From assembly GCA_022821645.1 (NCBI GenBank), contig JAJEDE010000001.1, positions 1 through 64,000 on the forward strand: a DNA stretch of 64,000 bases, in the 5' to 3' direction. A program made the translations under genes and the position numbers. The stretch comes from Chloroflexota bacterium (GTDB lineage: Bacteria; Chloroflexota; UBA11872). Shown piece by piece: positions 24,995 through 34,692 of the stretch. Positions within the stretch are counted from its first letter, which is position 1; each line of letters opens with the position of its first letter. The notes beneath the pieces are model-generated. The model was not told the origin of the DNA, did not search any database, and worked only from the letters and a program-made list of their open reading frames with translations.

Positions 24995-25002
<8 letters not shown>
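23824..25002 (-). CDS. Acetyl-CoA acetyltransferase (thiolase)
   Basis: A 392-residue thiolase that interconverts acetoacetyl-CoA and two acetyl-CoA. The nucleophilic cysteine is in [14 protein letters not shown], the catalytic His in the [13 protein letters not shown] segment, and the second Cys in [14 protein letters not shown]; the N-terminus [20 protein letters not shown] is typical of biosynthetic-type acetyl-CoA acetyltransferases. The ATG at 25002 overlaps the 3' end of the acetoacetyl-CoA synthetase gene by 8 bases, so the two are translated from one message. Together they convert free acetoacetate to acetyl-CoA. Confidence 0.94.
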
Positions 25003-26974
<1,972 letters not shown>

Positions 26975-27020
26975 TCTGAGCGTCCGGCACGTGGTTCATG
27001 CGTGGGGATGATAGGGGGAA

Positions 27021-27070
27021 CTGTCTCTCGCCAGCCCGCCCCCTTAAGGGGGCGGGCTGGCGAGAGACAG
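27021..27070. repeat. Perfect 50-bp palindrome
   Basis: Two 25-base arms are exact reverse complements with no spacer; the centre is CCCCCTT|AAGGGGG. The outer ends are CTGTCTC and GAGACAG. It is very GC-rich and would form a strong cruciform or RNA hairpin. The right end is shared with a degenerate element at 20-70, so a dispersed palindromic repeat is likely. It starts 47 bases upstream of the acetoacetyl-CoA synthetase start codon. Confidence 0.85.
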
Positions 27071-27380
27071 CTTTTGGCGAATTTTCGGGGCGGCTCGGCG
27101 ATTTCAGGAGGCCAGGGGCGGCGTACGGAGCGGGGATGGCCGCCTGCGGGTGTGGGCGTGACGAGGAACGTGCGATGAGGGAGGACAGACGGACGCAGCC
27201 AGATCGGATATGGAGGAGGGGGCGGGCATGGGGACTCCAGGGAAAGGGCGGCAGGCATGTGGATCCAGTGTACACGATATGATTACGAAGGGCAAGAGGA
27301 GGGTTTTGCGGTGAGGGATGCGGCAGGCGTGGAGCGAACGGCGTCTCTCCGGGTGTCAAGGCCGAGGCGTGGGCGGACAG

Positions 27381-27464
27381 GTGTTCACTTTGGCGGCCAA
27401 TGTGTCCACTTTGACGGCCAATGTGTCCAGTTTTCGGCCAAATGTGTCCAGTTTTCGGGCGAAC
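27381..27464. repeat. Four direct 21-bp tandem repeats
   Basis: Four consecutive 21-base units begin at 27381, 27402, 27423 and 27444, each starting GTGTYCA followed by a T run, then GGC/GG and CAA/GAA. A fifth unit at 27465 is only partly conserved. They could be the repeated-end structure of an IS21-type element remnant, binding sites spaced by two helical turns, or a decayed heptad-repeat coding sequence on the minus strand. No transposase gene is adjacent. Confidence 0.75.
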
Positions 27465-27743
27465 GTGTTCAGTCCGACCCGGGGAGGGATTCAGTTCGGC
27501 GGTAGTTGGAGCTCTGCCCGGCAGACGCATTGGACGCCGCGAGAAGCGGGGCATTGCGCAGTCGGCTCGCTCGGTCTCGTCAGGCTTCCGGAGCGGGGCA
27601 CGTGACTGCCATTTGCGGCGTCGCCGCACTGTGCCCGCCGTCTGAAACGATGCTGGTCGCCACGGCCTTCCCTCGCCCTAAGCGGCGAGCCCTTCGGTGA
27701 TAGATTCATGTGCGGAGTGTTCCAGTCTGAAGTTGGTCTGAAC

Positions 27744-27908
27744 ATGCGCGTGCTGCGGTTTCTGAGACGCATTCTGAAGCGGGCGATGGGCGACGTCGAA
27801 AAAGCTACGCACGAAGTTTGGGATACAGACGCGAACAAAACCGACAAGCTTCACGATGTATTTGGCGGCCGCGGCGGCGGAACGCCTGGGAGTTTCGGCG
27901 GGTTCTAG
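27744..27908 (+). CDS. Possible small basic protein
   Basis: A 54-residue frame (an alternative ATG lies at 27708). The N-terminus is a basic amphipathic helix (MRVLRFLRRILKRAMGDVEK), followed by a charged middle and a Gly-rich tail. Its 3' end overlaps the moaA stop on the other strand by 4 bases. No strong RBS is visible and no family is recognised. Confidence 0.3.
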   Translation: MRVLRFLRRILKRAMGDVEKATHEVWDTDANKTDKLHDVFGGRGGGTPGSFGGF

Positions 27909-28951
27909 CCGCCGATCTGGTACATCTCGACTTTGGGGGCGCTGTGGGGGTGGCCGGATTCGTCGAGGAGGCCGGCGCGTTCTTCGGAGTAGCGGTCGGT
28001 GCGGGCGGTCCAGACGCTTTGGATGAGGGCGCGGAGTTCACGGTCGGTGGCGCCGTCGCGGAGCGGGGTTTTGAGGTCGGTGCCGCCGCCGGCGAAGAGG
28101 CAGGTGAGGAGATGGCCGTCGGTTGAGAGGCGGGCGCGGGTGCAGTCGCCGCAGAAGGGTTGGCTGACGGAGGCGATGACGCCGATTTCGCCGGAGCCGT
28201 CGACGTAGCGGTAGCGGCTGGCGACTTCGCCGCGGTAGTTGGGGGCGGCGGGCTCGATGGGGGCGACTTCGTTGACGCGGGCCACGATTTCGCGGGCAGG
28301 GACGACCTCGGAGAGGACCCAGTGGTTGAGGTTGCCGACGTCCATGTACTCGATGAAGCGGACGATGTGGCCGGTGCCCTTGAAGTGGCGGGCCAGTTGG
28401 GCGACGGCCTGGTCGTTGACGCCGCGCTGGACGACGCAGTTGATCTTGATCTGGTCGAATCCGGCGGCTTCGGCGGCGCGAATGCCCTCAAGCACCGGTT
28501 CGACGCTGATCTCGCGTCCGTTCATGCGCTTGAACACGTCATCGTCCAGGCTGTCGAGGCTGACGGTGATGCGGTCCAGACCGGCTTGCCGCAGCGCCGA
28601 GGCGTGGCGAGGCAGCAGGTAGCCGTTGGTGGTGAGGGCGGTGTCCTCCACGCCGTCGATGCGGGTGAGCATTTGGACCAGCGTGGGCAGGTCGGCGCGC
28701 AGGAGGGGTTCGCCGCCGGTGAGGCGGAGCTTGTGGGCGCCCAGGTCGACGAAGAGGCGGGTGAGGCGCTCGATTTCCTCGAAGGTGAGGATCTGGGGCC
28801 TGGGCAGAAAGGCGTAGCGGGCGCCGAAGACCTCGGCCGGCATGCAATAGGGGCAGCGGAAGTTGCAGCGATCGGTGACGGAAATGCGCAAGTCGCGCAG
28901 TTCGCGTCCGAGGGTGTCGGTGACGGTGGGCAGGGTGGTTGTGGCGTTCAT
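27905..28951 (-). CDS. moaA: GTP 3',8-cyclase MoaA
   Basis: A 348-residue radical SAM enzyme that starts molybdenum cofactor synthesis by converting GTP to the 3',8-cyclic intermediate. The N-terminal radical SAM cluster ligands are C29, C33 and C36 (DRCNFRCPYC), followed by the SAM-binding GGE in LRLTGGEPLLR. The second, C-terminal cluster binds in FCGDCTRARLSTDGHLLTC. The chain ends in the conserved Gly-Gly (MYQIGG) that reaches the active site. No other moa/moe genes are adjacent, but a Mo hydroxylase cluster lies 6 kb away and would use the product. A 270-base upstream gap shows no clear Moco riboswitch. Confidence 0.95.
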   Translation of the reverse strand: MNATTTLPTVTDTLGRELRDLRISVTDRCNFRCPYCMPAEVFGARYAFLPRPQILTFEEIERLTRLFVDLGAHKLRLTGGEPLLRADLPTLVQMLTRIDGVEDTALTTNGYLLPRHASALRQAGLDRITVSLDSLDDDVFKRMNGREISVEPVLEGIRAAEAAGFDQIKINCVVQRGVNDQAVAQLARHFKGTGHIVRFIEYMDVGNLNHWVLSEVVPAREIVARVNEVAPIEPAAPNYRGEVASRYRYVDGSGEIGVIASVSQPFCGDCTRARLSTDGHLLTCLFAGGGTDLKTPLRDGATDRELRALIQSVWTARTDRYSEERAGLLDESGHPHSAPKVEMYQIGG

Positions 28952-29225
28952 GGATAGGGACGGCGAAGCGAGTGCCTCGCGTTGCTTGAGTCTACGTGGG
29001 GCAGTGGCTCGCTGTTAGTGGCCTGGCGAAGAGAGCACGTTTGTTTGGCCGTCATTGGTTAGGCCGTGGGGTAGCCCCGCATGCTTACGCGCCGGCAGGC
29101 GCGAAAGCTGAGTCTTTGCCTCGCCGGCTTTCACCGTTGCCATCGCGGAGTTCTCGGACGCCGTCGCCGAAGATTAGGCGTCCTGGCCTACCAGGTCATG
29201 GTGGGAAGCGGGCGAGGCCTCGGGG

Positions 29226-29612
29226 TTACCAGAGCCGGCGGACGTGGTATTGGTCGAACGCGGCGTCGGTGGAGATGAGCAGGAGGTCGCGTGACAAGGC
29301 CTGGGCAATGAGCATGCGGTCGAAGGGGTCGCGGTGGGGGCCAGGGAGGGCGCCGGCGCGGGCGGCTTCGGCGACGGTGATTGGAAGTTCCTGGAAGCCC
29401 TGGGCGGCGATGGCTCCGGGAATGTCGGAGGCGATGGGGTCAGCGCTTGGTAGCTTGCCGAGCCGGTGCTTTGTGGCGATTTCCCAGGCTGACGCCGCGC
29501 TAACCAGCACCTCGTTGTTCTCGTCCCGGATGGCTTGCCGGGCGGGCGGAGGTAACCGCGGATTGTCCTCGGACCACCACAGAAACGCGTGGGTGTCGAG
29601 CAGCAGCCGCAC
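29226..29612 (-). CDS. PIN-domain toxin, VapC family
   Basis: A 128-residue PIN-domain RNase toxin. The acidic residues expected of a PIN active site are present: D6 in LLLDTHAFLWW, a Glu in SAASAWEIATKHRLGKL, and an Asp in HRDPFDRMLIAQAL, with a final Asp/Glu region around ISTDAAFDQY. This WWxEDNPRL subtype is usually paired with a Phd/YefM antitoxin rather than classical VapB, as here. The GTG start at 29612 lies 3 bases after the antitoxin stop, so the two are translationally coupled. Confidence 0.92.
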   Translation of the reverse strand: MRLLLDTHAFLWWSEDNPRLPPPARQAIRDENNEVLVSAASAWEIATKHRLGKLPSADPIASDIPGAIAAQGFQELPITVAEAARAGALPGPHRDPFDRMLIAQALSRDLLLISTDAAFDQYHVRRLW

Positions 29613-29615
29613 GGT

Positions 29616-29849
29616 TCAGCCGCCCTCCCACAGGCGCAACTCCTCCTCGGGAAGCGGGTCGAAGAAGCTATCGTCGACCTTGATCTTCCCTTTGAACGCG
29701 CCCGGGCGCCGTACGCCTCGAGGCTTGCACGCCACCAGCCGGGCCACGGGCTTGCCGTTGCGGGCGATGGTGACTTCTTCACCCGCCTCGACCTGCGCCA
29801 GCAGGCGAGACAGGTGGGTTTTGGCTTCGTGTACGTTGACCGTTGCCAT
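29616..29849 (-). CDS. Phd/YefM family antitoxin
   Basis: A 77-residue antitoxin. The N-terminal DNA-binding and dimerisation domain is typical (TVNVHEAKTHLSRLLAQVEAGEEVTIARNGKPVARLV); the polar C-terminal part (DDSFFDPLPEEELRLWEGG) should wrap the toxin active site. The ATG at 29849 is chosen because GGAGAGGAG lies 6 bases upstream; the frame extends a few codons further. It precedes the PIN toxin by 3 bases. Antitoxins of this class repress their own operon, and a palindrome at 29871-29880 is placed suitably. Confidence 0.9.
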   Translation of the reverse strand: MATVNVHEAKTHLSRLLAQVEAGEEVTIARNGKPVARLVACKPRGVRRPGAFKGKIKVDDSFFDPLPEEELRLWEGG

Positions 29850-29870
29850 TGCCGGCTCCTCTCCTGTCAA

Positions 29871-29892
29871 CTTAGCTAAGGATATGACTAAG
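29871..29892. promoter_or_regulatory. Candidate autoregulatory operator of the toxin-antitoxin pair
   Basis: A 10-base perfect palindrome CTTAGCTAAG (29871-29880) is followed after 7 bases by another CTAAG half-site (29888-29892). It starts 22 bases upstream of the antitoxin ATG, among AT-rich sequence that could hold a -10 element (CATATCCT on the minus strand). Operator function is inferred from position and from the usual autoregulation of Phd/YefM systems. Confidence 0.4.
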
Positions 29893-30075
29893 GCGGAGAG
29901 GGAGCAAGTAGGAGTGAGTCGCGAGCACCTGTGTTGGGGTGCTGGGTCCCGGCCGGGAGCACCGAACTACCGGTCTAGTCTCATTAGCGGTACGCCTACA
30001 GGATCGGACGTGTCGCGGGGTGACAGCGGGGGGTGCTGTAGGGTGATTTGAACACGTGATGGCCGAGGGCTTGGC

Positions 30076-30954
30076 ATGGGCGTACCTCTGCGACCGATTA
30101 GTGACGTTGAGTTCATTGTGGGCGGGGCGCCCGGGGACCTGGATCATCCGGAAGGGGTGACGTGGGGGCCGGACGGCTTTGCGTATGCGGGGGGCGAGGC
30201 GGGGCAGATTTACCGGATTGACGTGGAGGCGCGGACGTACGAGCAGATTGCCTTGCTGGAAGGGTTTGTGGCGGGGTTGTGCTGCGACCGGGACGCGAAC
30301 ATTTACGCCTGTGACATCGGTGCGCACAAGGTGATGCGGGTTGAGGCGGGCGGCGGGGCGGTTTCGGTGCTGAGCACCGGAACGGACGAGACGCCGATGG
30401 TGGTGCCGAACTATCCGTGCTTCCATCCGTCAGGCGATCTGTATGTGTCGGATTCGCAGACGGCGGGGGAGTTCACCGGGCGCATCTTCCGGATCAAGCC
30501 GTCGGGCGAGACGGTGATGTTCAGTGACGCGTCGCGGTACTTCACGAACGGGATGTGCGTGGACCGGAACGGCGAGTGGCTGTATGTGGTGGAGACGTGG
30601 CTGCCGGGGGTGTCGCGTATCCGAATCCTCGACGACGGATCGGCGGGCGAGCGCGAGGTGGTGACGGTGCTGCCGGATCACATGCCGGACGGGGTGCAGT
30701 TTGACGAGGATGACGTGTTGCACATCACGATGTACACGCCGGACCGGATCTACCGGATGCTCCCGGACGGGCACCTGCAACTGCTGGTGGACGATCCGAC
30801 GCACGAGACGATTTCCTCACCAACGAACATCGTATTTGGCGGCGCGGACCGGCGGCTGTTGCTGATGGCGTGCCTGGGGCGCTGGCAGATCAACGGGCTG
30901 CGCGTAGAAACGCCGGGGATTCCGCTGGTGTATCCGGCGCCGATCGGGGGCTAG
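30076..30954 (+). CDS. SMP-30/gluconolactonase-like beta-propeller hydrolase
   Basis: A 292-residue six-bladed beta-propeller of the SMP-30/gluconolaconase/LRE family. Metal-site residues appear in order: Glu in LDHPEGVTWGPDG, Asn/Asp in the SRYFTNGMCVDRNG blade, and Asp in HMPDGVQFDEDD; SDSQTAG and TSPTNIVFGG-like turns mark other blades. Such enzymes open sugar lactones or act as related esterases, and many bacterial members sit in sugar or aromatic catabolic clusters. This one has no catabolic neighbour on its strand. GAGGG lies 6 bases before the ATG. Cytoplasmic, as no signal peptide is visible. Confidence 0.85.
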   Translation: MGVPLRPISDVEFIVGGAPGDLDHPEGVTWGPDGFAYAGGEAGQIYRIDVEARTYEQIALLEGFVAGLCCDRDANIYACDIGAHKVMRVEAGGGAVSVLSTGTDETPMVVPNYPCFHPSGDLYVSDSQTAGEFTGRIFRIKPSGETVMFSDASRYFTNGMCVDRNGEWLYVVETWLPGVSRIRILDDGSAGEREVVTVLPDHMPDGVQFDEDDVLHITMYTPDRIYRMLPDGHLQLLVDDPTHETISSPTNIVFGGADRRLLLMACLGRWQINGLRVETPGIPLVYPAPIGG

Positions 30955-31049
30955 CGCTCGCGAGCGACTTGCGTGCCCCCAGGGCAGCCGATTGGGCCGT
31001 GGAACGCGTCGCTGGACTTAGCGGTGTGCGGACCGTCAACGCGGGTGGC

Positions 31050-31832
31050 TCACACTTCGCACACCACGCCGTCGCCGTCGCCATCGCGGGCGGAGGGTAC
31101 GGTGGCCTGGGGGAAGCCCCGACCGGATCCGGCGCTGCCCTGGAAGCGGGGTTGACCGGCGGCGACGGCGGCCTGGCAGGAGTCGTAGACCGGGCCGTCG
31201 GTAAATTGCGGTGGGGTTTGGGATGTGCCGGGGGGCGTGGCGGGTGAACTGCCAGCCTTGACGTGGCCGGCGGCGATGAGGGCCGCGACGACGTCAATTT
31301 CCTGGCCCTGGTAGACGACGAAGATGTGGCGCAGGAGGCGGCCGAAGTTGTCACGATTGCGGCCGTCGCGGACGAGGCGGACCGTTTGGCCTTCGACTCG
31401 CGCGCGGTTGAATTCGGTGGCTTCGGGACCGCCGGGCTCGTCGGTTTCAGGCGTGTCGATGCCGAGGTAGCGGACCTTTTCGATGTGTCCGACGACGGCT
31501 TCGCCGCCACTGAGGTAGCGAATCTCGATGGTGTCGCCATCGAGGATGCGCAGGACCTGGCCGCGCTCGACGCTTGACGCGGCAGGCGCACCGCCAATGG
31601 CCCAGGCGAAGACACTGCGTACGTCGTCGCGATGGTCGTTACGGCAGGCTTGTTCGGCCTGATCCCCAAAGACTTTCTGATAGATGCCGACGTTGTGGTC
31701 GTTGCCCAGATGGGCTTCGACGATGTCGTTGAGCTCGACGCAGGTTGTCGGCCATTGGGCCGCCGCGTACGAAACCGATACCGCTGTCAACACCGCTGCC
31801 AGAAAGACAGCCCAAACCGCCCGTGTTCGCAT
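31050..31832 (-). CDS. Secreted SNase-like nuclease with C-terminal Excalibur domain
   Basis: A 260-residue exported protein. Residues 1-25 are a signal peptide ([21 protein letters not shown]). Residues about 90-190 form a staphylococcal-nuclease-like domain with [26 protein letters not shown] and [22 protein letters not shown], containing the acidic metal ligands and arginines of the catalytic site. The last 45 residues are an Excalibur calcium-binding domain with two cysteines and the [10 protein letters not shown] loop. It should degrade extracellular DNA or RNA. It stands alone on the minus strand, between the SMP-30 gene and the nucleotidyltransferase. Confidence 0.9.
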   Translation of the reverse strand: MRTRAVWAVFLAAVLTAVSVSYAAAQWPTTCVELNDIVEAHLGNDHNVGIYQKVFGDQAEQACRNDHRDDVRSVFAWAIGGAPAASSVERGQVLRILDGDTIEIRYLSGGEAVVGHIEKVRYLGIDTPETDEPGGPEATEFNRARVEGQTVRLVRDGRNRDNFGRLLRHIFVVYQGQEIDVVAALIAAGHVKAGSSPATPPGTSQTPPQFTDGPVYDSCQAAVAAGQPRFQGSAGSGRGFPQATVPSARDGDGDGVVCEV

Positions 31833-32007
31833 AACTCCGCCCAGTGTTAATGCGTAAGGCTCGGATTAGAGCCCCGGGGAAGGGTATACGTCGGCGGGAA
31901 CCGAAGCTGGCGGCGAGCCGCGGTTGCCGGAATCCATGGGTGACGCTGCCTGCTTTCCGTGGCATGAAGTGGCTAAGGTGCCGCACTATTGACTGGAGGT
32001 GGACGCG

Positions 32008-32073
32008 ATGACCAAGCCCATGCAGGTGCGCGAAGCGATCCCGGCGTGCAAGGCGGGTGGGAGTCGGAGATGA
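32008..32073 (+). other. Leader ORF copy 1, translationally coupled to the nucleotidyltransferase
   Basis: A 21-codon frame (begins MTKPMQVREA) whose TGA overlaps the ATG of the next gene as ATGA. It belongs to a conserved block from 31960 whose in-frame reading is HEVAK, five residues with a stop after Tyr, then LEV-D-AMT-K-P. The same block recurs at 32436-32543 before the DUF1016 gene. The upstream part of this copy contains a TGA (31990-31992) where copy 2 has Trp. Confidence 0.4.
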
Positions 32074-32411
32074 AGGGGACCTCGCTGGGAAACACAAACT
32101 TGACCACGAGCGACGTCGAGGATGTCGTCAGGTGCATCGTCGAGGTGGCGCAGCCGGAGAAGATCATCCTCTTCGGATCCGCCGCGCGCGGCGAGACGTT
32201 GCGGCACAGCGACCTGGACATCCTGGTCGTCAAGTCGGGCGCCGATCACTGGGGCCTCTCCGGCAGGATACGCCGGGCGCTGCGCGGCGTGAATGCGGCC
32301 GTGGACCTTGTCGTCGCAACCCCCGAGAACATCGAGCGATACAAGGACAGCCATCCGCTGGTGTACAAGCCGGCGCTGCGAGAGGGACGCGTGGTGTATG
32401 ACGCAGCCTGA
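32070..32411 (+). CDS. MNT-type minimal nucleotidyltransferase
   Basis: A 113-residue nucleotidyltransferase domain protein. The active-site signature is intact: IILFGSAARGETLRHSDLDILVV gives GS followed by the D-x-D pair, and a third acidic residue lies in AAVDLVVAT. Such domains usually pair with a HEPN partner in toxin-antitoxin systems, where the MNT protein AMPylates or otherwise blocks the toxin. No HEPN gene is next to it; the following gene is a DUF1016 nuclease. The ATG at 32070 is preceded by GGGAG and overlaps the leader ORF stop. Confidence 0.85.
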   Translation: MKGTSLGNTNLTTSDVEDVVRCIVEVAQPEKIILFGSAARGETLRHSDLDILVVKSGADHWGLSGRIRRALRGVNAAVDLVVATPENIERYKDSHPLVYKPALREGRVVYDAA

Positions 32412-32480
32412 ACGCTCCCCCACCGCTCCCTGGGACATGAGGTCGCGAAGATTCAGCGCTATTGGCTGGAAGTGAATGCG

Positions 32481-32543
32481 ATGACCCGGCCGACGCAGGT
32501 ACAGGAGAAGCCTGCTCCATATGGCAAGGGGAGCGGCTTGTGA
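32481..32543 (+). other. Leader ORF copy 2, translationally coupled to the DUF1016 gene
   Basis: A 20-codon frame (begins MTRPTQVQEK) whose TGA overlaps the GTG start of the next gene as GTGA. In the same frame the sequence is open from just after the nucleotidyltransferase stop and reads HEVAKIQRYWLEVNAMTRP, matching copy 1 residue by residue at most positions. It could be a regulatory leader peptide, or the tail of a duplicated gene that lost its front. Confidence 0.4.
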
Positions 32544-33748
32544 AGAAGGCGCTGGTCGAGGCTGGGAAAAGCGATGCGCGCTACGAAGCCATCGTCGGCG
32601 AAGTTTCCAGGATTATCGACGCCGCGAGGAATTCGGCCGCGCGATCGGTGAATGCCACCATGACCGCCGCCTATTGGCTGATTGGGCAGCGAATCGTTGA
32701 GTTTGAGCAATCGGGGGAACGGCGGGCAGCGTACGGGTCCGCACTCATCGAGAGGCTGGCGGCAGACTTAACCAGTCACTTCGGCCGCGGCTTCTCACGC
32801 CAGAACATCCAGCAGATGCGCCGGTTCTATCTCTCCTATTCAACCGAGCAGATTCGCCAGGCGGTGTCTGGCAATTCGGCCGACGAGGGAGTTGAGCCAA
32901 TTCGCCAGACGGCGTCTGGCAAATCCGGTGGCGACTCCGCCGAAGATCGCATATCTGAGCTCTTAGCAGTCTTTCCGCTGCCCTGGTCCGCCTACGTACG
33001 GCTGCTATCGATCAAGAACAAGCACGCCCGTGAGTTCTACGAAACCGAGGCTCTGCGCGGGGGATGGTCGGTTCGACAGCTTGACCGACAGGTCAGCTCC
33101 CAGTTCTATGAGCGCACTGCGTTATCGAAGAACAAGGCCGCCATGCTGACAGAGGGTGGCAAGGCCTACCCCGCAGACCACCGACGACCCGAAGAAGAGA
33201 TCAAAGACCCCTTTGTTCTCGAATTCCTTGATCTCAAGGACGAGTACTCCGAAAGCGACCTAGAGGAAGCCTTGATACGTCATCTGGAGACCTTCCTCCT
33301 TGAGCTGGGGGATGAATTCTGCTTTATGGGCAAGCAGCGGAGGCTGCGTGTTGGCGGCCAGTGGTATCGGATCGACCTCCTGTTCTTTCACCGGCGGCTG
33401 CGATGCCTGATAGTAATCGACCTCAAGATCGGAAGGTTCACTCATGCCGATGCTGGGCAGATGCATCTCTATTTGAACTACGCGCGGGAGCATTGGATCC
33501 ATGAGAACGAAAACCCGCCTGTTGGCCTGATACTGTGCTCCGAAAAGGATGAAGCCGTTGCGCGGTATGCATTGGACGGGTTGCCAAACAAGGTGATGGC
33601 TGCGGAGTACCGCACTACTTTGCCCGACGAAGATCTCCTTGTGTCCGAAATTGACCGAACGCGCCAAGAGATAGAACTACGCGGGACGCTAACGGTTCCC
33701 CCCGTCACGATGAGCGGCACATTGGGCGTGCGGAACCCCAAGGAATGA
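32540..33748 (+). CDS. DUF1016 (YhcG) family PD-(D/E)XK nuclease
   Basis: A 402-residue protein. The N-terminal DUF1016 helical domain shows AAYWLIGQRIVEFEQSGERRAAYGSALIERLA and FSRQNIQQMRRFYLSY. The C-terminal nuclease domain has LRVGGQWYRIDLLFFHRRLRCLIVIDLKIG, giving the Asp and the D-x-K of the PD-(D/E)XK site, then the GQMHLYLNYA segment. Between them is an internal near-duplicate (IRQAVSGNS and IRQTASGKS). Family members are often found near restriction and other defence genes, but the function is not settled. The GTG at 32540 has GGGGAG 6 bases upstream and overlaps the leader stop. Confidence 0.88.
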   Translation: MKKALVEAGKSDARYEAIVGEVSRIIDAARNSAARSVNATMTAAYWLIGQRIVEFEQSGERRAAYGSALIERLAADLTSHFGRGFSRQNIQQMRRFYLSYSTEQIRQAVSGNSADEGVEPIRQTASGKSGGDSAEDRISELLAVFPLPWSAYVRLLSIKNKHAREFYETEALRGGWSVRQLDRQVSSQFYERTALSKNKAAMLTEGGKAYPADHRRPEEEIKDPFVLEFLDLKDEYSESDLEEALIRHLETFLLELGDEFCFMGKQRRLRVGGQWYRIDLLFFHRRLRCLIVIDLKIGRFTHADAGQMHLYLNYAREHWIHENENPPVGLILCSEKDEAVARYALDGLPNKVMAAEYRTTLPDEDLLVSEIDRTRQEIELRGTLTVPPVTMSGTLGVRNPKE

Positions 33749-33921
33749 TCGCCACCGAGCGCGGCGTGGCCAAGGACCGGCAAGGCAGCTCTCTGGCTCT
33801 ACGTGACCACTTGCGCCGCCGATGAGTTGTTCCTCGTAGCCGACCATGAATCGGACCTGGTCTTTGCCTGCGCTGGAAGCTTTCCGTCGCTATCGGACGG
33901 TGGAGTTGGCAGCAGGAGTCG

Positions 33922-34686
33922 CTAGTCGGTTACGGCCATGGCGGAGGTGACGCCGCCGTCGATGTAGAGGACGGCGCCGGTGACGTAGCGGGCTTCGTCG
34001 GAGGCGAGGTAGGCGGCGGCGCCGGCGATGTCGTCGGGGTAGCCGAGGCGCTGGTTGGGGATGGAGGTGCGGATGGCTTCGAGGTCGCGGTTGTCGCGGT
34101 CGTAGCGTTCGACGTAGATGGCGCCGGGGGCGATGACGTTGGACGTGATCTGGTGGGGGGCGAGCTCCACGGCGAGGGCACGGGTGAAGGCGTTGATGGC
34201 GCCCTTGGTGGCGCCGTAGATGACGTGGCCGTTGGCGTGCAGGGCGCCGTGGACGGAGCTGATGTTGATGATGCGCCCGCCGCCGCGCTCAATCATGTGG
34301 GGCGCGGCGGCGTGGGACGAGGCGATCATGGCCTGGACGTTGATGTTGAAGAGCGAGGACCAGTCCTCGGGCGTGGTTTCCAGGAAAGGCTTGTCGAGGG
34401 TGTAGCCGGCGTTGTTGACGAGGATGTCGACGCCGCCGAACTCGTTAACGGCGGTCTGGACCACGTCGATGGCGGTGGTGGGGTCGCGGAAGTCGGCCTG
34501 GACCGCGAGGGCGGTTCCGCCGGAGGCGACGATCTCGTCAGCCAGATCGCGGGCGCCCTGGATGCTGCTGGCGGCGGAGACGACGACGCGCGCGCCTTCC
34601 TCCGCCAAGCGGCGGGCAATGCCGACGCCGATGCCGGTGCCGGCGCCGGTGACGACGGCTACGCGGTCGGCGAGACGCTGGCTCAT
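33922..34686 (-). CDS. SDR family oxidoreductase
   Basis: A 254-residue classical short-chain dehydrogenase. The cofactor motif TGAGTGIG is at residues 13-20, NNAG follows in DILVNNAGYTLDK, the catalytic Ser in RIINISSVHGA, and the Tyr/Lys pair in VIYGATKGAINAF. The C-terminus (YVTGAVLYIDGGVTSAMA) is normal. An Asp/Ala-type loop after the second strand (VVVSAASS) suggests NADP rather than NAD but this is weak. It starts 6 bases after the Mo subunit gene and is probably the last gene of the Mo hydroxylase operon, perhaps acting on the same substrate series. The reaction cannot be assigned. Confidence 0.9.
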   Translation of the reverse strand: MSQRLADRVAVVTGAGTGIGVGIARRLAEEGARVVVSAASSIQGARDLADEIVASGGTALAVQADFRDPTTAIDVVQTAVNEFGGVDILVNNAGYTLDKPFLETTPEDWSSLFNINVQAMIASSHAAAPHMIERGGGRIINISSVHGALHANGHVIYGATKGAINAFTRALAVELAPHQITSNVIAPGAIYVERYDRDNRDLEAIRTSIPNQRLGYPDDIAGAAAYLASDEARYVTGAVLYIDGGVTSAMAVTD

Positions 34687-34692
34687 GCTCGG

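Larger units (their letters stand above)
26975..27743. other. Gene-poor intergenic region with repeats
   Basis: About 770 bases with no convincing gene. It holds the 50-bp perfect palindrome at 27021-27070 and the 21-bp tandem repeats at 27381-27464. Several frames stay open for 60-220 codons, but they are Arg/Pro-rich and carry no family signal. The region separates the acetoacetate operon from the accessory block and looks like old mobile-element debris. Confidence 0.5.

Noticed and set aside
28952..29225. Possible molybdenum cofactor riboswitch upstream of moaA
   Set aside because: Position would be right, but I could not identify the conserved Moco motif or a convincing paired structure.
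32070..32411. HEPN/MNT toxin-antitoxin pair
   Set aside because: Only the MNT half is present. No HEPN-domain gene with R-x4-6-H lies next to it.
33749..33921. Protein-like reading after the DUF1016 stop (ALWLYVTTCAADELFLV)
   Set aside because: It is in frame with the DUF1016 gene but short, has no start of its own and ends at the SDR gene. It may be a gene remnant, but the evidence is too thin to list.
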